DNA of 64,000 nt, from assembly GCF_001927245.1 (NCBI RefSeq), contig NZ_MJUX01000002.1, forward strand, positions 558,001 through 622,000, read 5' to 3'. Made by a program: the position numbers and the translations under genes. This DNA comes from Acuticoccus yangtzensis (GTDB lineage Bacteria > Pseudomonadota > Alphaproteobacteria > Rhizobiales > Amorphaceae). This document shows, in pieces, positions 46,159 to 54,323 of the stretch. The stretch's first letter is position 1; the number at the start of each line of letters is the position of its first letter. The notes beneath the pieces were generated by a model. The model had not been told where the DNA came from. It worked only from the letters and a program-made list of their open reading frames with translations, and searched no databases.

Positions 46159-46887
46159 GTGACGGCAGGTCTCGGAGTGGACGCGAGCGCTGAGGAAGGC
46201 GCGGCGGGCGAGACCGGCGCCGCCCCTCTTGCGGTGCCGGTGAAGGTGCATGACCGTCCGGCCTTCATTCGCGCCAACAGCGTGCTGACGGCGCCGTCCC
46301 ATGTGCCCGAACTCGTGCTGCATCTGGCGGACGAGGCGCTTCCTTTGTGGCACAAGACCGAGGAGGAGCTCGGCGAGGCCGGATTGCCGCCGCCCTTTTG
46401 GGCCTTCGCATGGGCCGGCGGGCAGGCGCTCGCGCGGCACGTGTTCGACAATCCGGATCTCGTCGCGGGCAAGCGCGTGCTCGATGTCGGAGCGGGTGGC
46501 GGCATTGCGGGCATTGCCGCGGCGATGTGCGGCGCTGCCCATGTTCGCGCCAACGAAATCGACGCCTTCGCCCTCGCCGCCATCGCCCTCAATGCCGAGG
46601 CGAACGGCGTGGCGGTGGAGGTCATTGGCGGCGACCGGCTGGGCGGACCGGCCGAGGCGGACGTGGTGCTGGCCGGCGACATCTTCTACGAGCGGCCGTT
46701 GGCGGAACGCGCGCTCGCCTTCCTGCAGCGGGCGAAGGCGGACGGGGCTCTCGTCCTCATCGGCGATCCGAAGCGGACCTATCTGCCGACCGACGTGCTC
46801 GAGATCGCCGCCACCTACGAGGTGCCGGTGCCGCGCACGCTGGAGGATTCGGACGTGAAGAAGACCAGGGTGTGGCGCCTCGTCTGA
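46159..46887 (+). CDS. Class I SAM methyltransferase, ETF-beta lysine methyltransferase-like
   Basis: A 242-residue methyltransferase. The first ~25 residues are Ala/Gly-rich. PPPFWAFAWAGGQALAR leads into motif I (VLDVGAGGGIAGIAA), then NEIDAFALAAIALNAEANG, and the post-motif II sequence LAGDIFYE. The pattern matches the ETFBKMT/METTL20 group, whose bacterial members methylate lysines of electron-transfer flavoprotein beta. PrmA or nicotinamide methyltransferase labels are less likely. The GTG at 46159 follows a GGAGGTG ribosome-binding site. Confidence 0.82.
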   Translation: MTAGLGVDASAEEGAAGETGAAPLAVPVKVHDRPAFIRANSVLTAPSHVPELVLHLADEALPLWHKTEEELGEAGLPPPFWAFAWAGGQALARHVFDNPDLVAGKRVLDVGAGGGIAGIAAAMCGAAHVRANEIDAFALAAIALNAEANGVAVEVIGGDRLGGPAEADVVLAGDIFYERPLAERALAFLQRAKADGALVLIGDPKRTYLPTDVLEIAATYEVPVPRTLEDSDVKKTRVWRLV

Positions 46888-46949
46888 GGCATACCGGCCG
46901 CTCAACGGCGCGCGGCGGCCGTGCTAGGAAGAGGCGGGGAGGAACGCCG

Positions 46950-47765
46950 ATGCTGATCCGTCTTGTGGCAAGGTTCGCGCTCGCGGCCTTCGTGGTTGCT
47001 GCGCCCTTCGTGGCGGGTGGCGCCTCCGCGTGCGGGGCCGAGACCGACTGCGAGGTCGGCGGGCGCACCTACCGGATCGCGCTGCCGCAGGGGGAAGGGC
47101 CATTCGGCGCGATCCTCTACAGCCACGGCTACGGGGCGAGCGCGGACGGCGTGATGACCTTCGCCGCTCTGCGGGAGGCGGCGGAACGGCTGGGCGTGGC
47201 GCTGATCGCCATCAAGAGCGCCGGCAAGGGGTGGATGATCGCCAACGCCCCCCGCAGCGGCCTCACCGACGACGAGATCGAGCTCTCCGCCGTCGATGCG
47301 GTGATCGCCGACGCCGTGACGCGGTTCGACGTGGACCCGGCGCGGATCCTCGCGGCGGGCTTCTCCGGCGGCGGGATGATGACGTGGACGCTTGCGTGCC
47401 GGCGGGGCGACCGCTTCCTCGGCTTCGTGCCGGTGGCGGGCACCTTCTGGGAGCCGCTGCCGCAGGACTGCCCGAACCCTCCGGTCGACATTCTGCACGT
47501 TCATGGCACGGCCGACCCGGTGGTGCCGCTGGCCGGCCGTCCGATCGCCGAGACGCGCCAGTGCAATGTCGAGGAGGCGCTGTCCATGTTCCGTGCGGCG
47601 GCGCATCACGGCGCGCCGGAGCCCATGGCGGCGCCGGACGGGCTGACCTGCAGCGGCACCACAGGCGACGGCAACACGCGCATCATCCTGTGCCTCCACG
47701 ATGGCGGGCACGAGGTCCGCGCCGCCTGGTTGGAATGGGGCTGGCGCCTCTTCGCCGAAGACTGA
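46950..47765 (+). CDS. Secreted alpha/beta hydrolase (PHB depolymerase/feruloyl esterase-like)
   Basis: A 271-residue protein with a signal peptide (ends near GGASA) followed by an esterase fold. The oxyanion region is LYSHGYGASADG, the nucleophile elbow GFSGGGMMTW, the Asp HVHGTADPVVP, and the His in LCLHDGGHE. Several Cys residues suggest disulfides. Relatives are PHB depolymerase-like and LpqC-type esterases; the substrate is not predictable. GGGGAGGAAC precedes the ATG at 46950. mepA follows 7 bases after the stop codon. Confidence 0.85.
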   Translation: MLIRLVARFALAAFVVAAPFVAGGASACGAETDCEVGGRTYRIALPQGEGPFGAILYSHGYGASADGVMTFAALREAAERLGVALIAIKSAGKGWMIANAPRSGLTDDEIELSAVDAVIADAVTRFDVDPARILAAGFSGGGMMTWTLACRRGDRFLGFVPVAGTFWEPLPQDCPNPPVDILHVHGTADPVVPLAGRPIAETRQCNVEEALSMFRAAAHHGAPEPMAAPDGLTCSGTTGDGNTRIILCLHDGGHEVRAAWLEWGWRLFAED

Positions 47766-47772
47766 GGTGCCG

Positions 47773-48957
47773 ATGCGTATGTGGTTCCGCCCCGCCGTGC
47801 CGTCGTCCCGCGCTGCTGGGGGAGGGATTGCCCGCGCTGCCGTTGTCGCACCCCGCAGGCGCGCCGTGCGGGGCCGGGCAGCGGCGACGATGTGGGCGAT
47901 CATCTTGGGGGCGGCGATCGGCGCGAGCCCCGCCGCGGCCCAGGAGGCAAGGACGGGCGCACCCCTTGCGGGGGCGCCGCCGGTGCCGCAGCTCCGCCCG
48001 GCGCCGTCCGCAGGTCCGCGCGGCATTTCGCGTGAGGAGGCGGCCCGGCGTGCCGCCCTCGGCACGGTGGCCGGGGAGGTGGCGCCGCCCGTTGATCCGC
48101 GGCTGGCCAAATCCCGGTTTGCGGCGGTGACCGGTCCGACCGCGGCGCCGGCCCGCGCGCTCGGGCGCTACGGCCTCGGCTGTCTGGCAGGGGCGGTCGA
48201 GCTTCCGGCCGAGGGGCCGAACCACAGCTCCATGCGCCTGTCGCGCGGGCGGCGCTGGGGGCATCCGGTGACGCTCGCCTTCATTACCGATCTCGCCGCC
48301 GCGGCCGCGGCGAGCGGCCTCAACGGCATCCTCGTCGGCGACATGTCGCAGGCGCGCGGCGGGCCGATGCTCTTCGGCCATTCGAGCCACCAGGTCGGTC
48401 TCGACGTCGATATCTGGTTCGCGCCCCGCCCGGCCACGGTGCTGACTTCCGAAGCGCGCGAAACGATGCCGTTCCAGTCGGTGCTGAACGGGGACGGGTC
48501 GGACGTCGACCCCGCGCGGTTCACGCCGGTGGTGGCGGCGCTGGTGCGCCAGGCGGCGGCCGACCGGCGTGTCGCGCGCGTCTTCGTGCACCCGCACATC
48601 AAGCGGGCCATGTGCGCGATGACATGGCCCGACCGCAGCTTCCTGTCGCGCGTGCGCCCCTGGTACGGCCACGACGAGCATTTTCATGTGCGCCTGGCGT
48701 GCCCGGCCGACTCGCCGGACTGCGTACCGCAGGCGCCGCCACCGCCGGACGACGGGTGTGGCGACGCTCTCGCCTATTGGTACACGCCCGCTCCCTATAC
48801 GCCCGACCCGAGCGCCAAGCCGAAGCCACCCTTGACGGTGGACCGGATGCCGCTCGTCTGCCGGCAGCTTCTGGCGATGCCCGACCGGGCCGAGGCTTAC
48901 GCGGTCGCGCCCGTGCCGACGGGGCAGGAGACGCCCGTGCCGCCGAGCCCGCAATAG
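47773..48957 (+). CDS. mepA: Penicillin-insensitive murein endopeptidase MepA
   Basis: A 394-residue periplasmic LAS-family zinc metallopeptidase that cleaves D-Ala-meso-DAP cross-links in peptidoglycan. It has [13 protein letters not shown] (metal His/Asp) and [14 protein letters not shown] (the HxH motif). Conserved Cys residues are present ([16 protein letters not shown]). The signal peptide is unusually far in: the hydrophobic stretch ([11 protein letters not shown]) begins at residue 40, so an internal start at 47890 is possible, but only the first ATG fits the operon spacing. The 3' end overlaps convergent msrA by 61 bases. Confidence 0.93.
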   Translation: MRMWFRPAVPSSRAAGGGIARAAVVAPRRRAVRGRAAATMWAIILGAAIGASPAAAQEARTGAPLAGAPPVPQLRPAPSAGPRGISREEAARRAALGTVAGEVAPPVDPRLAKSRFAAVTGPTAAPARALGRYGLGCLAGAVELPAEGPNHSSMRLSRGRRWGHPVTLAFITDLAAAAAASGLNGILVGDMSQARGGPMLFGHSSHQVGLDVDIWFAPRPATVLTSEARETMPFQSVLNGDGSDVDPARFTPVVAALVRQAAADRRVARVFVHPHIKRAMCAMTWPDRSFLSRVRPWYGHDEHFHVRLACPADSPDCVPQAPPPPDDGCGDALAYWYTPAPYTPDPSAKPKPPLTVDRMPLVCRQLLAMPDRAEAYAVAPVPTGQETPVPPSPQ

Positions 48958-49556
48958 CCGTTCGGCACCTTGTGGAGATATTGCTGGTGCTCGGCCTCGG
49001 CATAATAGAACGGGGCCGCGGGCTCGATGGTCGTGGTGATCGGCCCATAACCCTTGGCCTTCAGCTTCGGCTCGAACGCGGCCTTGATCGCCTCGGCCGC
49101 CTGCCGCTCCTCTTCGGTTTCGGCGAAGATGGCCGAGCGGTACTGGGTGCCGACGTCGTTGCCCTGGCGCATGCCCTGGGTCGGGTCGTGCCCCTCGAAG
49201 AAGGTCTTCACCAGCGTCTCGAACGAAACCTTGGCGGGGTCGTAGACGACGAGAACGCCTTCGGTATGGCCGGTGCGGCCGCTGCAGACCTCACGATAGG
49301 TGGGGTTGGGCGTGTGCCCGCCGACGTAACCGACCGCGGTGACCTCCACGCCGTCCATTTTCCAGAACATGCGTTCGGCACCCCAGAAGCAGCCGAGCGC
49401 GAAGACGACGGATTTGCGGCCCGGCCACGGCCCCTTCAGCGGGGCGCCGTTGACGGCGTGTCTGTCCGCGGTGAGGAGCGGATCCGGCCGGCCGGGCAGC
49501 GCCTCGTCGGCGGTCGGCAGGTCGAGCGGCTTGCCGAAGAGCTGCATGATATTCAT
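48897..49556 (-). CDS. msrA: Peptide-methionine (S)-S-oxide reductase MsrA
   Basis: Reduces methionine-S-sulfoxide in oxidised proteins. The 219-residue protein has the catalytic Cys in [12 protein letters not shown], and [21 protein letters not shown] with [11 protein letters not shown], all typical. A C-terminal Cys (GVSCPVG) may be the resolving residue. The start at 49556 (MNIMQLF) is preferred over the longer frame. Its last 61 bases lie on the complementary strand of mepA's 3' end. Confidence 0.96.
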   Translation of the reverse strand: MNIMQLFGKPLDLPTADEALPGRPDPLLTADRHAVNGAPLKGPWPGRKSVVFALGCFWGAERMFWKMDGVEVTAVGYVGGHTPNPTYREVCSGRTGHTEGVLVVYDPAKVSFETLVKTFFEGHDPTQGMRQGNDVGTQYRSAIFAETEEERQAAEAIKAAFEPKLKAKGYGPITTTIEPAAPFYYAEAEHQQYLHKVPNGYCGLGGTGVSCPVGTGATA

Positions 49557-49567
49557 CGCGCGCCTCC

Positions 49568-49912
49568 CTAATGTGCTCGTCCATAAATGAGCCTGGCGAG
49601 GAGGAGGCTCAAGAGGGCTGTGGCAAGGAGGACGAACCAGGCCGGCAGCAGGAGGATGTTGAGGATGACGGGATCCCACAGCGCCGGGTGGACGTAGCGC
49701 TGGATCGCCGGCTGGGCGAGCTGCAGCGTTTCGGGCGAGAGGCTGTGCCAGAGTTCGCCGGTGCGAACGGCGGTGTAGGCTTCCTCGTCCTGGATGGTGT
49801 TCCAGATGTCGTAGAGGCCGACGCCGGCGCCGCCGAGGAGGGTGAGGACACCGACGACCTGGAAGGGGAGGGCGATGAGCCAGCGGATGGTGCGTGAGAG
49901 GGCGCGGAACAT
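49568..49912 (-). CDS. Small two-segment membrane protein of unknown function
   Basis: A 114-residue protein with one hydrophobic segment near residues 10-35 ([20 protein letters not shown]) and one at ~85-110 ([18 protein letters not shown]), with a soluble ~45-residue loop between. I do not recognise a family. The frame continues upstream across the tRNA gene, so the ATG at 49912 is the plausible start. It lies 11 bases upstream of msrA on the same strand. Confidence 0.65.
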   Translation of the reverse strand: MFRALSRTIRWLIALPFQVVGVLTLLGGAGVGLYDIWNTIQDEEAYTAVRTGELWHSLSPETLQLAQPAIQRYVHPALWDPVILNILLLPAWFVLLATALLSLLLARLIYGRAH

Positions 49913-50004
49913 AAAATGATGGTCTCCGATGGCGCTTGGGGCTTGCTTCGTGTCGCCAACCCTCTTAACGCGACGGGAGACATCTGCTAAGCGGGTGTCC
50001 TTCC

Positions 50005-50094
50005 GGAGGGGTGGCCGAGTGGTCGAAGGCGCACGCCTGGAAAGTGTGTAGGCGGGAAACCGTCTCGAGGGTTCGAATCCCTCTCCCTCCGCCA
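50005..50094 (+). tRNA. tRNA-Ser (anticodon GGA)
   Basis: A 90-base type II tRNA including the encoded CCA. The acceptor stem is GGAGGGG with TCCCTCC, the D-arm follows TGGCCGAGTGG, the anticodon loop is CTGGAAA with GGA at 50039-50041, there is a long serine variable arm, and the T-loop stem is GAGGG TTCGAAT CCCTC. It decodes UCC/UCU. Its 3' end borders the accessory region, a common integration setting. Confidence 0.97.
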
Positions 50095-50169
50095 TCACAT
50101 GCGTTCGAACTGTTCTTCACTTTCGTCGTGGTCGCTAAGAAGACCACGGACCGCGCTGCGGTGCCGCGG

Positions 50170-50266
50170 AGCTGTTGACTGCGGCGGCGCCGGACAGGCG
50201 CGATTTCGCTCTCTCTACGGTTCCGTTCTCTTAAGCTGTTGACTACGTCGGTTTAGTCAACAGCTT
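50170..50266. repeat. Perfect 13-bp inverted repeat plus a third half-site
   Basis: AAGCTGTTGACTA (50233-50245) and TAGTCAACAGCTT (50254-50266) are perfect inverted copies around an 8-base spacer. AGCTGTTGACT occurs again in direct orientation at 50170-50180. No T-tract follows, so this looks more like a protein-binding or recombination site than a terminator. Its position beside tRNA-Ser suggests an attachment-site or regulator role, unproven. Confidence 0.6.
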
Positions 50267-50268
50267 CG

Positions 50269-50520
50269 ATGGCCTCGATTGCTTGCCTTTTTAGGGCGGC
50301 AAGGGAGCGACTCTTTGCATTCTCGCTCGGTGGGCATGGGACGCACGTATCGAACGTGCGATCCGTTCGCGGGCCGACAATGATCGGAGCGCCCTTCACG
50401 TCTGAGTTCACCATTGGCGAAAATCGGACTTTCGTTCAGCCCGTTGAGCGGCCAATGGACGGGTCGGATTGGGAGCCTATCCGGCCGCTCTTTGCGGATT
50501 TGCGGTCGGTAGTCCCGTAA
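50269..50520 (+). CDS. Doubtful small reading frame
   Basis: An 83-residue frame starting 2 bases after the inverted repeat, without a ribosome-binding site. There is no recognisable domain (ends FADLRSVVP). Its codon use is neither clearly coding nor typical of the neighbours. It may be a remnant or non-coding; listed only for completeness. Confidence 0.2.
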   Translation: MASIACLFRAARERLFAFSLGGHGTHVSNVRSVRGPTMIGAPFTSEFTIGENRTFVQPVERPMDGSDWEPIRPLFADLRSVVP

Positions 50521-50668
50521 CCCGCCGTTGAGAGGTTATGTGATACCGTGCCCGCCGAATAGTCAATGCGCGTTGGACCGGCGCGGGTTCACCCTTGATG
50601 AGCCTAGCTGACGCGGCATAGGCTCAGAGTGGGCTGAAACGCTAATGTGGACGCCATGCGGTGGTGCA

Positions 50669-51691
50669 ATGAGCAGAGCGGATCTTGTCATCCAGCTGGC
50701 GGAGGCCGGTGCGCAGAACGATCACGTCAAGTTGGAGCGGACTGTTGCCGCGCTAGTTGCTGAGGCGCGTGCCAAACAACACCATACGCTAGCCGATCGG
50801 CTATCCAAGGCGCTGGGAGCAGTAGCCCCTCCGTCGCGCCAGGCTCCACGTTCGGTCGGAGGTACGTTCCTTCCTGACAAGGTCAGAGATTTGCTGATTG
50901 AGCGTCCTGCTCGGCGCGGCATTGATGACCTCGTGCTGCCGGCTGAAGTTGACAGCCAGGTGCGCGAATTGATCGAGGAGCAGCACGAGGCCGACCTACT
51001 GCGTGCGAATTCACTTGACCCGCGTCATCGCGTTATGCTTGCGGGCCCACCCGGCAACGGTAAGACGACTTTGGCCGAAGCGATCGCATTTGCGCTGGGT
51101 GTACCGTTTCTGACGATTCGCTACGATGCAGTCATTGACAGCTATCTGGGTGAGACCTCGGCGCGACTGAAGCGCGTGTTCGAGTTCGCGCGCTCGACCC
51201 CCTGCGTCCTATTCCTTGATGAGTTCGATGCGCTCGGGAAGGAGCGCGGAGACGTTCACGAAACCGGCGAGATCAAACGCGTCGTGTCGTCCCTGCTGCT
51301 CCAGATGGACGACCTGCCCTCCTACACAGTGATCGTCTGCGCCTCGAACCACCCAGAGTTGCTCGATCGTGCAGTTTGGCGGAGGTTCCAGCTGCGCCTC
51401 GAGCTGCCGATGCCGACACGCGCTGATTTTCGGCGCTGGCTTGAGCATGTTGGAGCAGATCGTAAGGCGCTGGGCATGGATCCGGCCGCGCTCGCACGTG
51501 AGCTTGAGGGCGGTAGCTACGCGGAGGCGGAGGAGTTTCTGCTAGACGTGAAGCGTAAGATTGTGCTCGCCAAAGGAGTTCCGAAATCGATCGTCTCGCA
51601 TCAGCTCAAGGCGTGGAAAAAAAGGTTCGGCCCCAAGGCCGGCGTGACGGGTGGAAATGGCGACCGAGATCCTGCCGCTCAGTCGGAATAG
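50669..51691 (+). CDS. AAA+ ATPase, first gene of a three-gene ATPase-S8 peptidase cassette
   Basis: A 340-residue classic AAA protein. Residues 1-75 are a helical N-domain (MSRADLVIQLAEAGAQND). The ATPase core has Walker A AGPPGNGKTT (~125-134), Walker B VLFLDEFDALG (~180-190), sensor CASNHPELLD and an arginine-finger-like AVWRRF. It resembles small spastin/FtsH-type AAA modules without any membrane or protease domain. It likely forms a ring that remodels or feeds a partner. Its 3' end overlaps the S8 peptidase start by 35 bases, so they are coupled. Start: the ATG at 50669 is preferred; one at 50645 is possible. The base composition is poorer in GC than the core genes. Confidence 0.85.
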   Translation: MSRADLVIQLAEAGAQNDHVKLERTVAALVAEARAKQHHTLADRLSKALGAVAPPSRQAPRSVGGTFLPDKVRDLLIERPARRGIDDLVLPAEVDSQVRELIEEQHEADLLRANSLDPRHRVMLAGPPGNGKTTLAEAIAFALGVPFLTIRYDAVIDSYLGETSARLKRVFEFARSTPCVLFLDEFDALGKERGDVHETGEIKRVVSSLLLQMDDLPSYTVIVCASNHPELLDRAVWRRFQLRLELPMPTRADFRRWLEHVGADRKALGMDPAALARELEGGSYAEAEEFLLDVKRKIVLAKGVPKSIVSHQLKAWKKRFGPKAGVTGGNGDRDPAAQSE

Positions 51692-54323
51692 AGACCAAAA
51701 GCTCAAGCGATTGAAGGGGTCTCCGGACCGTCGCCCACGTCCGGTTATACCGCGAGAGACTCAGGTTCAGCGGCTCGGCCCTGTCATCGACCGCAGGCTG
51801 TCGAACGTTCTCGACCGCGACGACATTGAGCTTTCGAGCGACCCTTCAGCACTCGCGCCTGAGCGGGCGCTAGTGCTTGAGGTAATAGGGCCGCCAAGTG
51901 TCTTCGTGAACGCCGCCGCAAAGATCGGCCTCGAATGGCTGGCAGAGGACGCGACCACGCTCCACGGCGTTCGGTCCTACTTCGACCCATCGGACGGCAA
52001 CGACGATGACGAAGCGGAAGACGAGGTCGATCCGCCAGGCGCCGACGACCAACTCACAGAAGGCGATTTCGAACTTCTGCTGGGCGACGATGAAGGTGCG
52101 TCTGTCGACGAGACGATAGGTGCGCTTTACCTCGGCATGCCGACGAAAGCCACGTTTGAGCATCTGCGCAAGCTGTGGGACAGCTACAAGGCTGAGGAGC
52201 CTGCGCCGAAAGGCTTCGGCGACTGGTGGAAGCTCTTCGGTTTGCTCCACGAGCTCAGGCCCTGGGGACCCCGGGACCGGCTCGGCGAAGCCACTCTACG
52301 CCGGCTCAGAGACGAGCGGGCGCGCCAGGCAGGCGATGACCTACGGGTCGAAGTCGACCTTTGGTATCGAGGTGACGCCGCCGATCGCGATCGGGCAGTG
52401 TCCGAGTTTCACAAAGTTGTCGAGGAGGTAGGCGGCGAGATTCTTGACGAGCTTCGTCTGGATGAAATTCGGTACCATTCAGCGCTTGTGCATCTGCCGG
52501 GCGCGGCCGTGGACGCCATCGTAGAGCGGACGGGCCCGCTGGCGTTGGATGACGACGTTATGACGATCAGGCCCCAGAGCGGGTTCCGCTTCTCCGTCGA
52601 TGAGCTCGTGACGGCGGCGACGGATGACGAGGGCGATGCAGGCGACCCCCCGAGTCGCGCGTCGATCGGAGCATTGCTTGATGGGTGGCCGATCGAGAAC
52701 CATGCGAAGCTTCGAAATCGTCTCGACGTGATTGAGCTGGACGTAGCCGACTCGAAGGCTCCAGCGAACAAGCGCTTTCACGGCACCGCCATGGCTTCGC
52801 TGATCCTGCGCGGCGACCTTCACGAGCAGAATCCACCGCTCGACAGGCTGTTGAAGGTGGTCCCGGTCCTCATGCCCGAGGGCGCGTACGAAACGCCCCC
52901 TAAGAATAAGCTGGCGCTCGGCTTAATTTACCGCGCTGTCAGAGAGCTGAAGGAGGGTACCGGAGATCAGAAGCCAAGTGGGCCTGATGTTGTAATCATC
53001 AATCATTCCATCTGCGATGAGGCTGCCGGCTTCGCAGGCGTCGTGAGCCACTGGGCGCGCCTACTGGACTACCTTTCTTGGAAGTACCGGGTCCTGTTCG
53101 TGGTGAGCGCGGGCAATATCCCCGACACCTTCGAAGTGCCGGGCTATCCAACTGGGGCGGCAATGCGAGCGGCTGAGCCGGAGCATCGTCGCGCGGAGCT
53201 GCTCCGCGCAATAGACGCTGCGAAAGCGCAGCGGACGATTTTTTCTCCGGCGGAGGCGGTGAACGCGCTTACGGTCGGCGCAGCACACTCCGACGGGTCG
53301 ACCCTCACCCTGCCAAACAGCATAACCGATCCGTATGGCGACAGGGCAGTGCCTGTTCTCGGTTCTGGTCTCGGGCACGGATTCAACCGTTCAGTGAAGC
53401 CCGACGTCATACTGCCTGGTGGTCGACAGATTGCGCTCGCCACTGAAGGACCGGTGCTGCGTGTCCACGGCCGTGAGCACGCGAACCGGCACGGACAGCT
53501 GGTGGCTACCCCCGATCCCAATACAGGGCATCTAGACCTCACACGGATGTCGGCAGGCACCAGCAACGCAGCTGCGCTCGCCACTCGCATGGGGCTGATG
53601 ATCGGGAACGTCCTCGACGACTCGCCGGTCAATGCTGAAGTGCCGTGGTATCAACGGGTTACTGCCCCCTGCGTGCTCAAGGCGCTGATCGCGCATGGAG
53701 CAGGTTGGGGTGAGCTTGGGCAGGAGATGACCGACATTCACATTGGAGCGGGAAGTCACCCGCGACGCAAGGAGGCGGTGTCGCGAGCGATGGGCTATGG
53801 CCCTGTCGGCCGGCGTCTCGTGGAAGGCGGCGGCCATCGTGTGACGCTGCTAGGCGAGGACAAGATCCGCAAGGAGCAGCGGCACGAGTGGCGGATCCCG
53901 CTGCCAGACGATCTGCGGTCCAGCACCGAGTTCCGCAGGATTGTGGTGACGCTTGCCTGGCTATCGCCAGTTCTCGCCAACAGTTCACAGTATCGGGCGA
54001 TCGGCCTGAATATCGTTGGCGTCGACGGTAACACACGCATCTGGGAAGGTGTGAACCGGTTCGGCGGCCAACCGGCCGCCAGCTTCGCCCGGCGCGGCAC
54101 GCTGATCCACGCGATTTATGAGGGCAACCGAAAGGCCATTCCATTCGGGGCGGACGGCGACTTCGTTATTAACGTTCAGGCCACGGCCAACGCGGCAGGC
54201 TTGTCGAAGGTCGACGTCCCCTATGCGCTTGCCGTCTCAATCGAGGTGGCGGACACAATTAATGCGGATATTGCAGCTTCCATCAGAAGCCGCGTGATGC
54301 CGCGGACAAGGGCGCGACGATGA
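51657..54323 (+). CDS. S8 family (subtilisin-like) peptidase partnered with an AAA ATPase
   Basis: An 888-residue protein without a signal peptide, hence cytosolic. Residues 1-330 form a large N-terminal region with an acidic stretch (DGNDDDEAEDEVD), probably a regulatory or ATPase-docking part. The catalytic domain has Asp342 (ALLDGWPIENH), His375 (RFHGTAMASL) and Ser636 (SAGTSNAA), plus an oxyanion-type Asn in IINHS and the segment VLFVVSAGNIPD; the triad looks intact. A beta-rich C-terminal domain (~740-880) follows. The start is the ATG at 51657. It overlaps the ATPase gene by 35 bases and the next gene by ATGA, so the three are one translational unit. Confidence 0.88.
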   Translation: MATEILPLSRNRDQKLKRLKGSPDRRPRPVIPRETQVQRLGPVIDRRLSNVLDRDDIELSSDPSALAPERALVLEVIGPPSVFVNAAAKIGLEWLAEDATTLHGVRSYFDPSDGNDDDEAEDEVDPPGADDQLTEGDFELLLGDDEGASVDETIGALYLGMPTKATFEHLRKLWDSYKAEEPAPKGFGDWWKLFGLLHELRPWGPRDRLGEATLRRLRDERARQAGDDLRVEVDLWYRGDAADRDRAVSEFHKVVEEVGGEILDELRLDEIRYHSALVHLPGAAVDAIVERTGPLALDDDVMTIRPQSGFRFSVDELVTAATDDEGDAGDPPSRASIGALLDGWPIENHAKLRNRLDVIELDVADSKAPANKRFHGTAMASLILRGDLHEQNPPLDRLLKVVPVLMPEGAYETPPKNKLALGLIYRAVRELKEGTGDQKPSGPDVVIINHSICDEAAGFAGVVSHWARLLDYLSWKYRVLFVVSAGNIPDTFEVPGYPTGAAMRAAEPEHRRAELLRAIDAAKAQRTIFSPAEAVNALTVGAAHSDGSTLTLPNSITDPYGDRAVPVLGSGLGHGFNRSVKPDVILPGGRQIALATEGPVLRVHGREHANRHGQLVATPDPNTGHLDLTRMSAGTSNAAALATRMGLMIGNVLDDSPVNAEVPWYQRVTAPCVLKALIAHGAGWGELGQEMTDIHIGAGSHPRRKEAVSRAMGYGPVGRRLVEGGGHRVTLLGEDKIRKEQRHEWRIPLPDDLRSSTEFRRIVVTLAWLSPVLANSSQYRAIGLNIVGVDGNTRIWEGVNRFGGQPAASFARRGTLIHAIYEGNRKAIPFGADGDFVINVQATANAAGLSKVDVPYALAVSIEVADTINADIAASIRSRVMPRTRARR

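Larger units (their letters stand above)
50095..50668. other. Gene-poor stretch between tRNA-Ser and the ATPase-peptidase cassette
   Basis: About 570 bases of mixed composition. It contains the 13-bp inverted repeat at 50233-50266, a third half-site at 50170-50180, one doubtful small reading frame (50269-50520), and a 7-bp inverted repeat (GAGCCTA 50600-50606, TAGGCTC 50619-50625) just upstream of the ATPase gene that could be an operator. No strong promoter boxes are seen. Confidence 0.5.

Noticed and set aside
50005-50094. A duplicate of the tRNA-Ser 3' end marking the other edge of the island
   Set aside because: I found no second copy of the T-arm/acceptor sequence inside the window; the far end may lie beyond it.
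50573-50601. TTGGAC with a 17-base spacer and TGATGA as the promoter of the ATPase-peptidase cassette
   Set aside because: The -10 box matches only about half of the consensus; too weak to list as a feature.
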